Shown one piece after another: positions 8,046 through 17,447 of a stretch of DNA of 64,000 bases (positions are counted from its first letter, which is position 1; each line of letters starts with the position of its first letter). The stretch is from an uncultured Bacteroides sp. (GTDB lineage Bacteria; Bacteroidota; Bacteroidia; Bacteroidales; Bacteroidaceae). Both the position numbers and the translations under genes were made by a program. Under the pieces are notes generated by a model. It made no database searches. It was not told the origin of the DNA and saw only the letters and a list, made by a program, of their open reading frames with translations. The DNA lies in assembly GCA_900766195.1 (NCBI GenBank), contig CAAFUN010000045.1:14049-78048 (forward strand), in the 5' to 3' direction.

Positions 8046-8414
8046 ATGAAAGAGTCGGATAATTTGGGTACGGGAGATAAGAGAACAGAGAAAGCCAAGA
8101 GGCGCACTTCTTTGAAAAATATCATCGGTGGTGATATTCTGGCTACGGATTTTTTCCGCCGACAAACTAAATTAATGGTATTGATAATGGTGCTTATCTT
8201 GTTTTATATTCATAACAGATATGCCTGTCAGCAACAATTAATAGAATTGGATAAGCTTAAAAAAGAGCTGACGGATATAAAATATGATGCGCTTACGCGT
8301 AGCTCTGAGCTGATGGAAAGAAGCAGACAATCACGTATTGAAGAGTATATTGCTACAAAAGAAAGTGATTTGCAAACTTCTACAAATCCTCCTTACTTGA
8401 TAAAGCAAAAATAA
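8046..8414 (+). CDS. ftsL: FtsL-like cell division protein
   Basis: A 122-residue bitopic membrane protein: a basic cytoplasmic N-terminus of about 50 residues, one membrane segment around MVLIMVLILFYIHNRY (about 44-59) and a short periplasmic part predicted to form a coiled coil (QQQLIELDKLKKELTDIKYDAL). Size, topology and position between rsmH and ftsI match FtsL, which joins the FtsQLB complex and activates septal peptidoglycan synthesis. FtsL sequences diverge strongly, so the call rests mostly on topology and gene order. Confidence 0.82.
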   Translation: MKESDNLGTGDKRTEKAKRRTSLKNIIGGDILATDFFRRQTKLMVLIMVLILFYIHNRYACQQQLIELDKLKKELTDIKYDALTRSSELMERSRQSRIEEYIATKESDLQTSTNPPYLIKQK

Positions 8415-8447
8415 AGTAAAAGTGTAATTCTTAATCGATAGAGGACT

Positions 8448-10571
8448 TTGGCTGTAAATAAAAAAAATATAATGACACGCTACTTTTTTGTAGTTCTTGT
8501 TATGGGACTGGCAGGAGTGGCTATTGTTGTTAAGGCGGCAATAATAATGTTTGCTGAACGGGATTATTGGCAAGATGTGGCCGAACGTTTCGTAAAAGAG
8601 AATGTTGTAGTGAAGCCGAATCGCGGAAATATATTATCTTCCGATGGCAGACTAATGGCAAGTTCTCTTCCTGAATATCGTATTTATATGGATTTCAAAG
8701 CTGGTGGAGTGACAAAAGACACTATGCTTGTGAATCACATGACGGAAATATGTGAAGGTTTACATAAAATATTTCCGGATAAGAGTGCTTATGAATTTAA
8801 GACTCATCTGACGAAAGGGCGTAAGAAAGGAAGTCGGAATTATCTTATCTACCCCAAGCGTATCTCTTACATCCAATATAAGGAAGTTAAGAGATTACCG
8901 ATATTCAACCTTAATAAATATAAAGGAGGCTTTCATGAACAAGTATATAATCAGCGTAAAAAACCGTTTGGCTCATTAGCTACGCGTACATTGGGCGATT
9001 TATATGCTGATACTGCGCAAGGCGCAAAGAATGGAATAGAGTTGGCGTTCGATACATTATTAAAAGGACGTGATGGAATTACTCATCGCCAAAAGGTAAT
9101 GAATAAATACCTGAATATTGTTGACATGCCTCCCGTTGATGGTTGTGACATCGTTTCTACTATAGATATCGGTATGCAGGATATCTGTGAAAAAGCTTTG
9201 GTGGATAAGCTGAAAGAGATAGACGCTAACGTAGGTGTTGTTGCACTTATGGAGGTTGCCACAGGTGAAGTAAAGGCTATTGTAAACATGACTAGAGCTG
9301 CCGATGGTAATTATTACGAGGTGCGTAACAATGCTATCAGTGATATGATGGAGCCCGGATCTACTTTTAAAACAGCTTCTATAATGATTGCATTGGAGGA
9401 TGGTAAGATCACTCCTAATACCGAAGTGGAAACAGGTAATGGCGTGTTTATGATGCACGGACGACAGATGAAGGACTGGAATTGGCGTAGAGGAGGGTAT
9501 GGACGGATTAATGTTACACGTATATTGGAAGTCTCTTCCAATGTAGGAGTCTCTTCTATAATAGATAAGTATTACGGAAGTAATCCTCAAAAATATGTGG
9601 ATGGCTTGAAACGAATGAGCATAGACAAACCATTGCATCTGCAAATAGCAGGTGAGGGTAAACCTAATATAAAAGGTCCGAAAGAAAGGTACTTTGCAAA
9701 AACAACGCTTCCATGGATGAGTATAGGATATGAAACGCAGGTTCCTCCTCTTAATATCTTGACTTTCTATAATGCCATTGCAAATAATGGTGTTATGGTA
9801 CGCCCAAAATTTGTAAAAGCAGCAGTGAAAAATGGGGAAACGGTTCAAGAGTATCCTACAGAAGTTATTAATCCAAAGATATGCTCGGATAAAACGTTGA
9901 AAGAGATTCGTGAAATTCTGCGAAAGGTTGTGTCGGAAGGATTGGCAAAGCCTGCGGGAAACAAACAGTTTTCTGTTGCTGGAAAGACGGGAACGGCCCA
10001 AATATCACAAGGTAAGGGAGGATATAAGACAGGTGGAATAAGTTATTTGGTTAGCTTCTGTGGATTTTTCCCGGCTGAGGCACCAAAATACAGCTGTATC
10101 GTTTCTATTCAAATTCCTCGTGGACCGGCATCCGGTGGTTTGATGGCAGGAAGTGTTTTCGGAAAGATAGCAGAAAGAGTGTATGCAAAGAACTTGCGTT
10201 TCGACATTCATAATGCAATAGATAGTACTACAAGAGTTATTCCGGCAGTAAAGGCAGGTGAAGTGCATGACGCTTTACTTATATTGAATGAACTGAAAGT
10301 TCCTGTTCGTCAACAGAATTTCTCGACTTCAGGCAAAAACATTTGGGGACATACACAAGCATCCCCCAGCGCGGTGATACTGGAAGGGCAACCGCTAAAT
10401 AGCAAATTGGTACCTAGCGTTATAGGTATGGGAGCAAAAGATGCTGTGTATTTATTAGAAAGTTGCGGATTGAAAGTGAGATTAAGCGGAATAGGGAAAG
10501 TTTCCGTGCAATCAGTTCCTCCGGGCAATAGGGTAGTAAAGGGAGAGACTGTGTCTTTAACTTTGAGATAA
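8448..10571 (+). CDS. ftsI: Septal penicillin-binding protein (D,D-transpeptidase) with PASTA domain
   Basis: This class B penicillin-binding protein cross-links septal peptidoglycan with FtsW. There is one N-terminal membrane anchor (about 12-34), a dimerisation/pedestal region, and a transpeptidase domain with all three active-site motifs: S305-TF-K308, SSN (363-365) and KTG (513-515). A single PASTA domain closes the protein (about 645-707). The frame opens with TTG at 8448; an ATG at 8472 would remove eight residues. At about 700 residues with a PASTA domain it is larger than the E. coli protein, as is usual in this phylum. Confidence 0.95.
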   Translation: MAVNKKNIMTRYFFVVLVMGLAGVAIVVKAAIIMFAERDYWQDVAERFVKENVVVKPNRGNILSSDGRLMASSLPEYRIYMDFKAGGVTKDTMLVNHMTEICEGLHKIFPDKSAYEFKTHLTKGRKKGSRNYLIYPKRISYIQYKEVKRLPIFNLNKYKGGFHEQVYNQRKKPFGSLATRTLGDLYADTAQGAKNGIELAFDTLLKGRDGITHRQKVMNKYLNIVDMPPVDGCDIVSTIDIGMQDICEKALVDKLKEIDANVGVVALMEVATGEVKAIVNMTRAADGNYYEVRNNAISDMMEPGSTFKTASIMIALEDGKITPNTEVETGNGVFMMHGRQMKDWNWRRGGYGRINVTRILEVSSNVGVSSIIDKYYGSNPQKYVDGLKRMSIDKPLHLQIAGEGKPNIKGPKERYFAKTTLPWMSIGYETQVPPLNILTFYNAIANNGVMVRPKFVKAAVKNGETVQEYPTEVINPKICSDKTLKEIREILRKVVSEGLAKPAGNKQFSVAGKTGTAQISQGKGGYKTGGISYLVSFCGFFPAEAPKYSCIVSIQIPRGPASGGLMAGSVFGKIAERVYAKNLRFDIHNAIDSTTRVIPAVKAGEVHDALLILNELKVPVRQQNFSTSGKNIWGHTQASPSAVILEGQPLNSKLVPSVIGMGAKDAVYLLESCGLKVRLSGIGKVSVQSVPPGNRVVKGETVSLTLR

Positions 10572-10627
10572 TGAAAACTAGATAAGAGAATACTAAAGTA
10601 GATAAATGTAATATAATAGAGTAAGGA

Positions 10628-12079
10628 ATGAAACTTAGTGAATTACTGAAAACAATACAGCCGGTACAAGTTATCGGAAGTACCGATATTGAGATATCAG
10701 GGGTAAACATTGACTCCAGACTTATTACTGCCGGACATTTGTTTATGGCAATGCATGGCACGCAATCTGATGGACATGCTTATATTCCGGCTGCTATAGA
10801 GAAAGGTGCTGTTGCGGTATTGTGCGAGGATATGCCGGCCGAACATAATAATGCTATAACTTATATACAGGTAAAAGATAGTGAAGATGCTGTAGGGAAA
10901 GTAGCCACACTCTTTTACGGTGATCCAACATCTAAAATGGAATTAGTTGGAGTAACGGGTACGAATGGTAAAACAACTATTGCTACATTGTTATATCATA
11001 CCTTCCGTTATTTTGGATATAAAGTTGGATTGATCTCAACGGTGTGCAATTATATAGATGGAGAAGCAATTCCAACGGAGCATACCACTCCTGATCCGGT
11101 GACATTAAATTGTCTTCTTGGGCAGATGGCTGATGCCGGATGTAAATATGCTTTCATGGAGGTCAGCTCGCATTCCATTGCTCAAAAGCGTATTAGTGGA
11201 CTCCGCTTTGTTGGTGGCATCTTTACTAATCTGACTAGAGATCATTTGGATTATCACAAAACAGTGGAAAACTATCTGAAAGCAAAGAAAAAGTTCTTTG
11301 ACGATATGCCTAAGAATGCCTTTAGTCTGACAAATCTGGATGATAAGAATGGACTCGTGATGACTCAGAATACACGTTCTCATGTATATACCTATTCTTT
11401 AAGGAGTTTATGCGACTTTAAAGGCAAAATACTGGAATCTCATTTTGAGGGGATGTTGCTTGATTTTAATAATCATGAGCTAGCTGTACATTTCATTGGT
11501 CGTTTTAACGCTTCCAATCTACTTGCAGTATTTGGTGCTGCCGTACTGTTGGGAAAGAAAGAAGAAGATGTATTGGTTGCACTCAGTACATTGCATCCTG
11601 TAACGGGTAGATTTGAATCTATCCGTTCGCCGAAAGGATTCACTGCAATTGTTGATTATGCCCATACTCCTGATGCTTTAGTTAATGTATTGAATGCTAT
11701 ACATGGAGTACTTGAAGGAAAAGGGAAAGTTATTACTGTAGTTGGTGCTGGTGGCAATAGAGATAAGGGAAAGCGTCCTCTGATGGCAAAAGAGGCTGCA
11801 AAAGCAAGTGATAGGGTGATTATCACTTCTGATAATCCACGCTTTGAAGAGCCACAGGATATTGTCAATGATATGCTTGCAGGATTGGATAAAGACGATA
11901 TGCAAAAGACAATCAGTATTGTGGACCGTCGTGAAGCAATAAAAACAGCCTGCATGATAGCACAACCCGGGGATGTAATCCTTGTGGCTGGTAAAGGGCA
12001 TGAAAATTATCAGGAAATAAAAGGAGTAAAGCATCATTTTGATGATAAAGAGATTATAAAAGAAGTATTTAACGTTTAG
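10628..12079 (+). CDS. murE: UDP-MurNAc-L-Ala-D-Glu:meso-diaminopimelate ligase
   Basis: MurE adds the third amino acid to the peptidoglycan stem peptide in the cytoplasm, using ATP. The 483-residue protein has the N-terminal UDP-MurNAc-binding domain with NIDSRLITAGHLFMA, the P-loop GVTGTNGKTT near residue 113, and the C-terminal VDYAHTPDAL. The motif SDNPR near residue 403 is the one that marks meso-diaminopimelate specificity, as opposed to lysine. It lies between ftsI and mraY in the dcw cluster. Confidence 0.97.
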   Translation: MKLSELLKTIQPVQVIGSTDIEISGVNIDSRLITAGHLFMAMHGTQSDGHAYIPAAIEKGAVAVLCEDMPAEHNNAITYIQVKDSEDAVGKVATLFYGDPTSKMELVGVTGTNGKTTIATLLYHTFRYFGYKVGLISTVCNYIDGEAIPTEHTTPDPVTLNCLLGQMADAGCKYAFMEVSSHSIAQKRISGLRFVGGIFTNLTRDHLDYHKTVENYLKAKKKFFDDMPKNAFSLTNLDDKNGLVMTQNTRSHVYTYSLRSLCDFKGKILESHFEGMLLDFNNHELAVHFIGRFNASNLLAVFGAAVLLGKKEEDVLVALSTLHPVTGRFESIRSPKGFTAIVDYAHTPDALVNVLNAIHGVLEGKGKVITVVGAGGNRDKGKRPLMAKEAAKASDRVIITSDNPRFEEPQDIVNDMLAGLDKDDMQKTISIVDRREAIKTACMIAQPGDVILVAGKGHENYQEIKGVKHHFDDKEIIKEVFNV

Positions 12080-12145
12080 TAATAAATGATTGACTGTGTT
12101 TGAAAGCAAACAGTGCTAATCGCTAATAGCTAAAATATTAAAAAC

Positions 12146-13414
12146 ATGTTATATTATTTGTTTGAATGGCTTGAAAAGTATGGTTTTCCCGGTGCACGAA
12201 TGTTTGGATATACCTCATTCCGTGCATTGATCGCTATTATCCTTGCCCTTCTCATCTCAAGTATATGGGGAGACCGTTTTATTAATCTGCTTAAAAGAAA
12301 GCAAATAACCGAGACTCAACGTGATGCCAGCATAGATCCTTTTGGGGTAAATAAAGTGGGAGTACCCAGTATGGGTGGGGTTATTATTATTGTAGCTATA
12401 TTAATTCCTTGTTTGTTATTGGGAAAGCTGCACAATGTATATATGATACTGATGTTGATCACTACAGTTTGGTTGGGGTCACTTGGTTTTGCCGATGATT
12501 ATATTAAGATTTTCAAACGCGATAAAGAAGGATTGCACGGGAAGTTTAAGATTATTGGTCAGGTGGGATTAGGACTTATTGTAGGATTGACTCTTTATAT
12601 TAGTCCGCAGGTGGTGATACGTGAAAATATAGAGATACATAAACCTGGTGAACAGATGACTGTAGTGCATGCCAATCAGGATATCAAATCGACAAAAACA
12701 ACCATACCTTTTTTTAAAAGCAATAATTTAGACTATACAGAGTTTGTGGCCTTTATGGGTGAGCATGCTAAAACTGCAGGCTGGATAGTTTTTGTAGTGA
12801 TTACTATATTTGTGGTAACGGCAGTAAGTAACGGAGCCAATCTTAATGATGGAATGGATGGCATGGCCGCGGGAAATTCGGCTATCATAGGAGTGACTTT
12901 AGGTATTCTGGCTTATGTCTCCGGGCATATAGAGTTTGCCCGTTACTTAAATATAATGTATATTCCGGGATCAGAAGAATTGGTGATTTTTATTTGTGCC
13001 TTTATCGGTGCACTTATCGGATTCCTTTGGTATAATGCCTACCCGGCACAAGTGTTTATGGGGGATACGGGAAGTCTTACAATAGGTGGTATTATTGCGG
13101 TGTTTGCTATTATTATCCACAAAGAGCTGCTTATCCCTATCCTCTGTGGGGTCTTTTTGGTTGAGAACCTGTCAGTTATACTGCAAGTGAACTATTTTAA
13201 GAAAGGGAAGAAGAAAGGGATACGCCAGCGGCTGTTTAAACGGACTCCTATTCATGATCATTTCAGGACGACTCTTTCACAGTTGGATCCGACTTGCCGT
13301 TATGTGTTTTTAAAGCCTACCAGTGTGTTTCATGAGGCAAAGATTACGGTGCGATTCTGGATTGTCACTATTGTGTTGGCTGCCATTACAATCATAACAT
13401 TGAAGATAAGATAA
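12146..13414 (+). CDS. mraY: Phospho-N-acetylmuramoyl-pentapeptide transferase
   Basis: MraY transfers phospho-MurNAc-pentapeptide to undecaprenyl phosphate, forming lipid I. It is a polytopic inner membrane enzyme; ten or so hydrophobic segments can be read. Catalytic acidic motifs are present: LGFADDYIK, NLNDGMDGMAAG and QVFMGDTGSL, plus the C-terminal RTPIHDHFR loop. At 422 residues it is longer than the E. coli enzyme because of an insert around 155-205 (including HKPGEQMTVVHANQD) that is usual in Bacteroidota. Confidence 0.97.
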   Translation: MLYYLFEWLEKYGFPGARMFGYTSFRALIAIILALLISSIWGDRFINLLKRKQITETQRDASIDPFGVNKVGVPSMGGVIIIVAILIPCLLLGKLHNVYMILMLITTVWLGSLGFADDYIKIFKRDKEGLHGKFKIIGQVGLGLIVGLTLYISPQVVIRENIEIHKPGEQMTVVHANQDIKSTKTTIPFFKSNNLDYTEFVAFMGEHAKTAGWIVFVVITIFVVTAVSNGANLNDGMDGMAAGNSAIIGVTLGILAYVSGHIEFARYLNIMYIPGSEELVIFICAFIGALIGFLWYNAYPAQVFMGDTGSLTIGGIIAVFAIIIHKELLIPILCGVFLVENLSVILQVNYFKKGKKKGIRQRLFKRTPIHDHFRTTLSQLDPTCRYVFLKPTSVFHEAKITVRFWIVTIVLAAITIITLKIR

Positions 13415-13503
13415 TTACAATGTTGTGAGGAATGATTGTTGTAATGTCTTTTGCTTTTTATTAGTCATTAATTGGAGATAATATAAATAATTTAATAAAT
13501 AAA

Positions 13504-14838
13504 ATGAGTAGAATTGTCGTATTAGGAGCAGGAGAAAGCGGTTCGGGAGCTGCTGTACTTGCAAAATCGAAGGGGTTTGACACATTCGTTTCTGATATGT
13601 CTGCCATTAAAGATAAGTATAAAGACTTACTTAATCAGTACGGGATTTCCTGGGAAGAAGGTCACCATTCAGAAGAGCTTATATTAAATGCCGATGAAGT
13701 GATAAAGAGTCCCGGCATTCCTAATGATGCTCCAATGATACTGAAGTTGAAAGAATTGGGCACCCCGGTTATCTCGGAAATTGAATTTGCAGGACGGTAT
13801 ACTGATGCCCGAATGATTTGTATTACTGGATCCAATGGAAAAACGACTACAACATCTCTTATTTATCACATTTTTAAAAGCGCAGGACTGAATGTCGGGT
13901 TAGCTGGAAATATCGGCAATAGCTTGGCGCTACAAGTTGCTACCGAAAAGCATGATTATTATATCATCGAACTTAGTTCGTTTCAACTGGACAATATGTA
14001 CAAATTCCGTGCAAATATAGCTGTCTTGATGAATATTACTCCTGATCATCTTGACCGCTACGATCATTGCATGCAGAAGTATGTGGAGGCAAAGTTTCGC
14101 ATTACTCAAAACCAAACACCGGATGATGCTTTCATTTTCTGGAATGATGACCCTATTATCAAGAAAGAACTTGATAAACATGGATTGAAGGCTCATTTAT
14201 ATCCATTCTCTTCGGTGAAAGAAGATGGTGCCATTGCTTATGTCGAAGATGGTGAAGTAGAAATAAATGAGCCGATAGCTTTCAATATGGAGCAAGAAAA
14301 GTTAGCTTTACAGGGCACACATAACTTATATAACTCGCTTGCTGCCGGAATTTCGGCTAATCTTGCCGGAATAAAGAAAGAATACATTCGTCAGGCATTA
14401 TCAGATTTCAAAGGTGTTCCACATCGTTTGGAAAAAGTGGCGAAGGTGGGAGGCATTGAGTTTATTAATGATTCAAAAGCAACGAATGTAAATTCGTGTT
14501 GGTATGCCCTTCAAAGCATGAAGACAAAGGTTGTTCTGATTATTGGTGGAAAAGACAAGGGCAATGACTATAAAGAGATAGAAGATCTGGTGCGCGAGAA
14601 ATGCTCCGCTCTGGTCTATCTGGGCTTACATAATGAGAAGTTACATGCTTTTTTTGATGGTATGGGATTGCCTGTTGCTGATGTGCAGACGGGCATGAAA
14701 GATGCGGTTGATGCAGCTTACCATTTGGCGAAGAAAGGTGAGACCGTACTACTGAGCCCTTGCTGTGCTTCATTTGATTTATTTAATAGTTATGAAGATC
14801 GTGGGGATCAGTTTAAAGCTTGTGTAAGAGCTTTATAA
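13504..14838 (+). CDS. murD: UDP-MurNAc-L-alanine:D-glutamate ligase
   Basis: MurD adds D-glutamate to UDP-MurNAc-L-Ala. The 444-residue protein starts with a Rossmann-type GAGESGSGAAVLA, has the ATP-binding CITGSNGKTTTT near residue 105, then ELSSFQLD, MNITPDHLDRYD and FINDSKATN, and ends with LSPCCASFDLFNSYEDRGDQF, all family signatures. It follows mraY in the usual dcw order, about 90 bases downstream. Confidence 0.97.
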   Translation: MSRIVVLGAGESGSGAAVLAKSKGFDTFVSDMSAIKDKYKDLLNQYGISWEEGHHSEELILNADEVIKSPGIPNDAPMILKLKELGTPVISEIEFAGRYTDARMICITGSNGKTTTTSLIYHIFKSAGLNVGLAGNIGNSLALQVATEKHDYYIIELSSFQLDNMYKFRANIAVLMNITPDHLDRYDHCMQKYVEAKFRITQNQTPDDAFIFWNDDPIIKKELDKHGLKAHLYPFSSVKEDGAIAYVEDGEVEINEPIAFNMEQEKLALQGTHNLYNSLAAGISANLAGIKKEYIRQALSDFKGVPHRLEKVAKVGGIEFINDSKATNVNSCWYALQSMKTKVVLIIGGKDKGNDYKEIEDLVREKCSALVYLGLHNEKLHAFFDGMGLPVADVQTGMKDAVDAAYHLAKKGETVLLSPCCASFDLFNSYEDRGDQFKACVRAL

Positions 14839-14873
14839 GAAAAAGAAATATCAATCGTTCAAATAGAAGTTAA

Positions 14874-16148
14874 GTGGATTTACTGAGAAATATTTTTAAA
14901 GGTGATAAGGTAATTTGGATTATATTCCTGTTACTCTGTCTCATTTCAATTGTCGAGGTGTTCAGTGCGGCATCTACATTGACTTATAAGACGGGAGACC
15001 ACTGGGGACCAATCACACAGCATAGCATTATTCTGATGGTGGGTGCTGTTGTAGTGGTCTTTATGCACAACATTCCGTATAAGTGGTTTCAGGTGTTTCC
15101 TGTATTCCTACTTCCTGCATCGGTGGTGTTGTTGGCACTTGTCATGTTGATGGAACGGGTGAATGGTGCAGCACGTTGGATGACCTTTATGGGAGTACAA
15201 TTCCAGCCCTCTGAAGTTGCTAAGATGGCTGTCATCATTGTGACGGCATTTATACTATCAAAAGGTCAGGATGAATTTGGAGCCAGTCCAAAAGCTTTTA
15301 AGCGTATTATGATTATTACCGGAGTTATTTGTGTGCTTATTGCTCCTGAAAATCTTTCTACAGCTGCTTTACTTTTTGGTGTGGTTTTTCTAATGATGTT
15401 TATTGGCCGGGTATCGGCGAAAAAACTTTTGATATTGTCAGGAGGACTGATAGGGATAGTTGTTATCGGGGTGGCTTTTCTTGTCTTGACAAAGAATAGC
15501 GACCTTCCGTTTTTACATCGTTTTGATACTTGGCGTTCCCGTATAGAGAAGTTTACTGATGATAAAGAGGTGCCGGCTGCAAAATTTGATATTGATAAAG
15601 ATGCTCAAATAGCTCATGCACGTATAGCTGTAGCCACGAGTAATGTGGTGGGAAAAGGCCCCGGTAACTCGGTGCAGCGTGATTTCCTTAGTCAGGCTTT
15701 CTCTGACTTTATCTTTGCTATTATTATAGAAGAATTAGGGCTTGCCGGAGGGGCTGTCGTAGTATTCCTGTATATCTGTATCTTGATAAGGGTGGGGAGA
15801 ATAGCGAAGAAGTGCGAACGAACATTTCCTGCATTTCTTATTATAGGGATTGCTTTGCTACTTGTTTCGCAAGCTATATTCAATATGATGGTGGCTGTGG
15901 GACTTGCACCTGTAACCGGACAACCGCTACCGCTGATTAGTAAAGGTGGTACTTCCACTTTGATAAACTGTGCTTATATCGGAATGATTTTAAGTGTAAG
16001 CCGTTATACCGCCAAGCTTGAAGAGCAGAAAGCTCATGATGCCCAGGTTCCTATGCAGATAGAGTCTTCGGAAATTAATAATGGAGATGCGCAGACTGCT
16101 GCTGATCCCATTTCTGAGGCTTTGAATAGTGATGCGGAATTTGAATGA
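14874..16148 (+). CDS. ftsW: Septal peptidoglycan glycosyltransferase FtsW
   Basis: FtsW is the SEDS-family polymerase that works with the FtsI transpeptidase at the septum. The protein is 424 residues with about ten membrane segments. Family marks include NGAARWMTFMGVQFQPSEVAK and the late GLAPVTGQPLPLISKGGTS. The start is a GTG at 14874; no ATG lies near the expected N-terminus. A hydrophilic cytoplasmic tail of about 40 residues follows the last helix. Confidence 0.95.
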   Translation: MDLLRNIFKGDKVIWIIFLLLCLISIVEVFSAASTLTYKTGDHWGPITQHSIILMVGAVVVVFMHNIPYKWFQVFPVFLLPASVVLLALVMLMERVNGAARWMTFMGVQFQPSEVAKMAVIIVTAFILSKGQDEFGASPKAFKRIMIITGVICVLIAPENLSTAALLFGVVFLMMFIGRVSAKKLLILSGGLIGIVVIGVAFLVLTKNSDLPFLHRFDTWRSRIEKFTDDKEVPAAKFDIDKDAQIAHARIAVATSNVVGKGPGNSVQRDFLSQAFSDFIFAIIIEELGLAGGAVVVFLYICILIRVGRIAKKCERTFPAFLIIGIALLLVSQAIFNMMVAVGLAPVTGQPLPLISKGGTSTLINCAYIGMILSVSRYTAKLEEQKAHDAQVPMQIESSEINNGDAQTAADPISEALNSDAEFE

Positions 16149-16238
16149 GGACTTTATATTTATGATGCAGACGAGAATAGATCGATGATTACCATAAAAA
16201 AGACGAGAAATTGGGTGGTAATAATATAATAGAAGATA

Positions 16239-17447
16239 ATGAATATGGATATTGAAACGAAAGATAAGATAAACCATGGTGTTTCACCAGATAGTGTGGG
16301 AGGTAGTGCCAGTAAGGCTCCGCGTATTATTATTAGTGGTGGAGGAACGGGAGGTCATATTTTTCCTGCGGTATCTATCGCAAATGCAATTAAAGAATTA
16401 CGTCCGGATGCTGAAATTCTTTTTGTAGGTGCCGAAGGAAGGATGGAGATGCAACGGGTGCCGGATGCCGGATATAAAATAGTGGGATTGCCTGTGGCTG
16501 GATTTGATCGTAAACACTTGTTGAAAAATATAGAAGTGCTTATCAAACTGGTAAAGAGCCAATGGAAAGCTCGTAAGGTGATTAAACAATTTTGTCCCCA
16601 GGTAGCAGTTGGAGTTGGAGGTTATGCAAGTGGCCCCACATTGAAAATGGCTGGAATGATGGGAGTTCCTACATTGATTCAGGAACAGAATTCTTATGCC
16701 GGGGTGACCAATAAGCTTTTGGCTAAGAAAGCAAATAAGATATGTGTTGCTTACGAGGGAATGGACAAGTTCTTTCCATCTGAAAAAATTATCATGACCG
16801 GTAATCCTGTTAGACAAAGTCTGTTAGACGCTAAGCTACGTAAGGATGAGGCTTTGCATACATTTGAGCTTGACCCAAGTAAGAAAACTATTCTTATTCT
16901 GGGTGGAAGCCTTGGAGCGCGTACTATCAACCAGACTTTAATAGCTGCATTGCAGACAATTAAAGAGCATTCTGAAATACAGTTTATCTGGCAGACAGGG
17001 AAAATATATATTCAACAAGTGAGAGATGCTATAACAGATATTACAGGTGAACCTGTACGTAATCCTCGTATAGCGGCTATTCCTAATCTTTATGTCACGG
17101 ACTTTATCAAAGATATGGCAAATGCCTATGCTGCGGCAGACTTGGTGATTTCGCGTGCTGGAGCAGGGTCTATATCCGAATTCTGCCTGCTACGAAAGCC
17201 TGTTATCCTAGTGCCTTCACCTAATGTGGCAGAAGATCATCAGACGAAAAATGCATTGGCTCTTGTAAATAGAGAGGCTGCAATATATATAAAAGATTCG
17301 GAAGCTATAGATAAACTGCTTCCTACAGCTTTGGAAACAGTGACAAATGCAGATGAGCTGAAAGATTTGAGTGATAATATAGCTAAATTGGCTTTACCGG
17401 ATTCTGCCAATATTATAGCAAAGGAAGTGTTGAAATTGATAAAGTAA
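16239..17447 (+). CDS. murG: Undecaprenyl-PP-MurNAc-pentapeptide GlcNAc transferase
   Basis: MurG adds GlcNAc to lipid I to make lipid II on the inner face of the membrane. The GT28 signature GGGTGGHIFPA is at 34-44, preceded by about 28 polar residues not found in E. coli MurG. Further marks are GVGGYASGP, LIQEQNSYAGVTNK, TGNPVR, LGGSLGARTIN and the acceptor/donor site SRAGAGSISE. Its stop codon overlaps the murC start by one base (TAATG), which suggests translational coupling. Confidence 0.96.
   Translation: MNMDIETKDKINHGVSPDSVGGSASKAPRIIISGGGTGGHIFPAVSIANAIKELRPDAEILFVGAEGRMEMQRVPDAGYKIVGLPVAGFDRKHLLKNIEVLIKLVKSQWKARKVIKQFCPQVAVGVGGYASGPTLKMAGMMGVPTLIQEQNSYAGVTNKLLAKKANKICVAYEGMDKFFPSEKIIMTGNPVRQSLLDAKLRKDEALHTFELDPSKKTILILGGSLGARTINQTLIAALQTIKEHSEIQFIWQTGKIYIQQVRDAITDITGEPVRNPRIAAIPNLYVTDFIKDMANAYAAADLVISRAGAGSISEFCLLRKPVILVPSPNVAEDHQTKNALALVNREAAIYIKDSEAIDKLLPTALETVTNADELKDLSDNIAKLALPDSANIIAKEVLKLIK

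Noticed and set aside
9060..10001. A 313-codon open frame antisense to ftsI
   Set aside because: It lies wholly within the well-supported ftsI gene, has an implausible His/Cys/Phe-rich composition and no domain.
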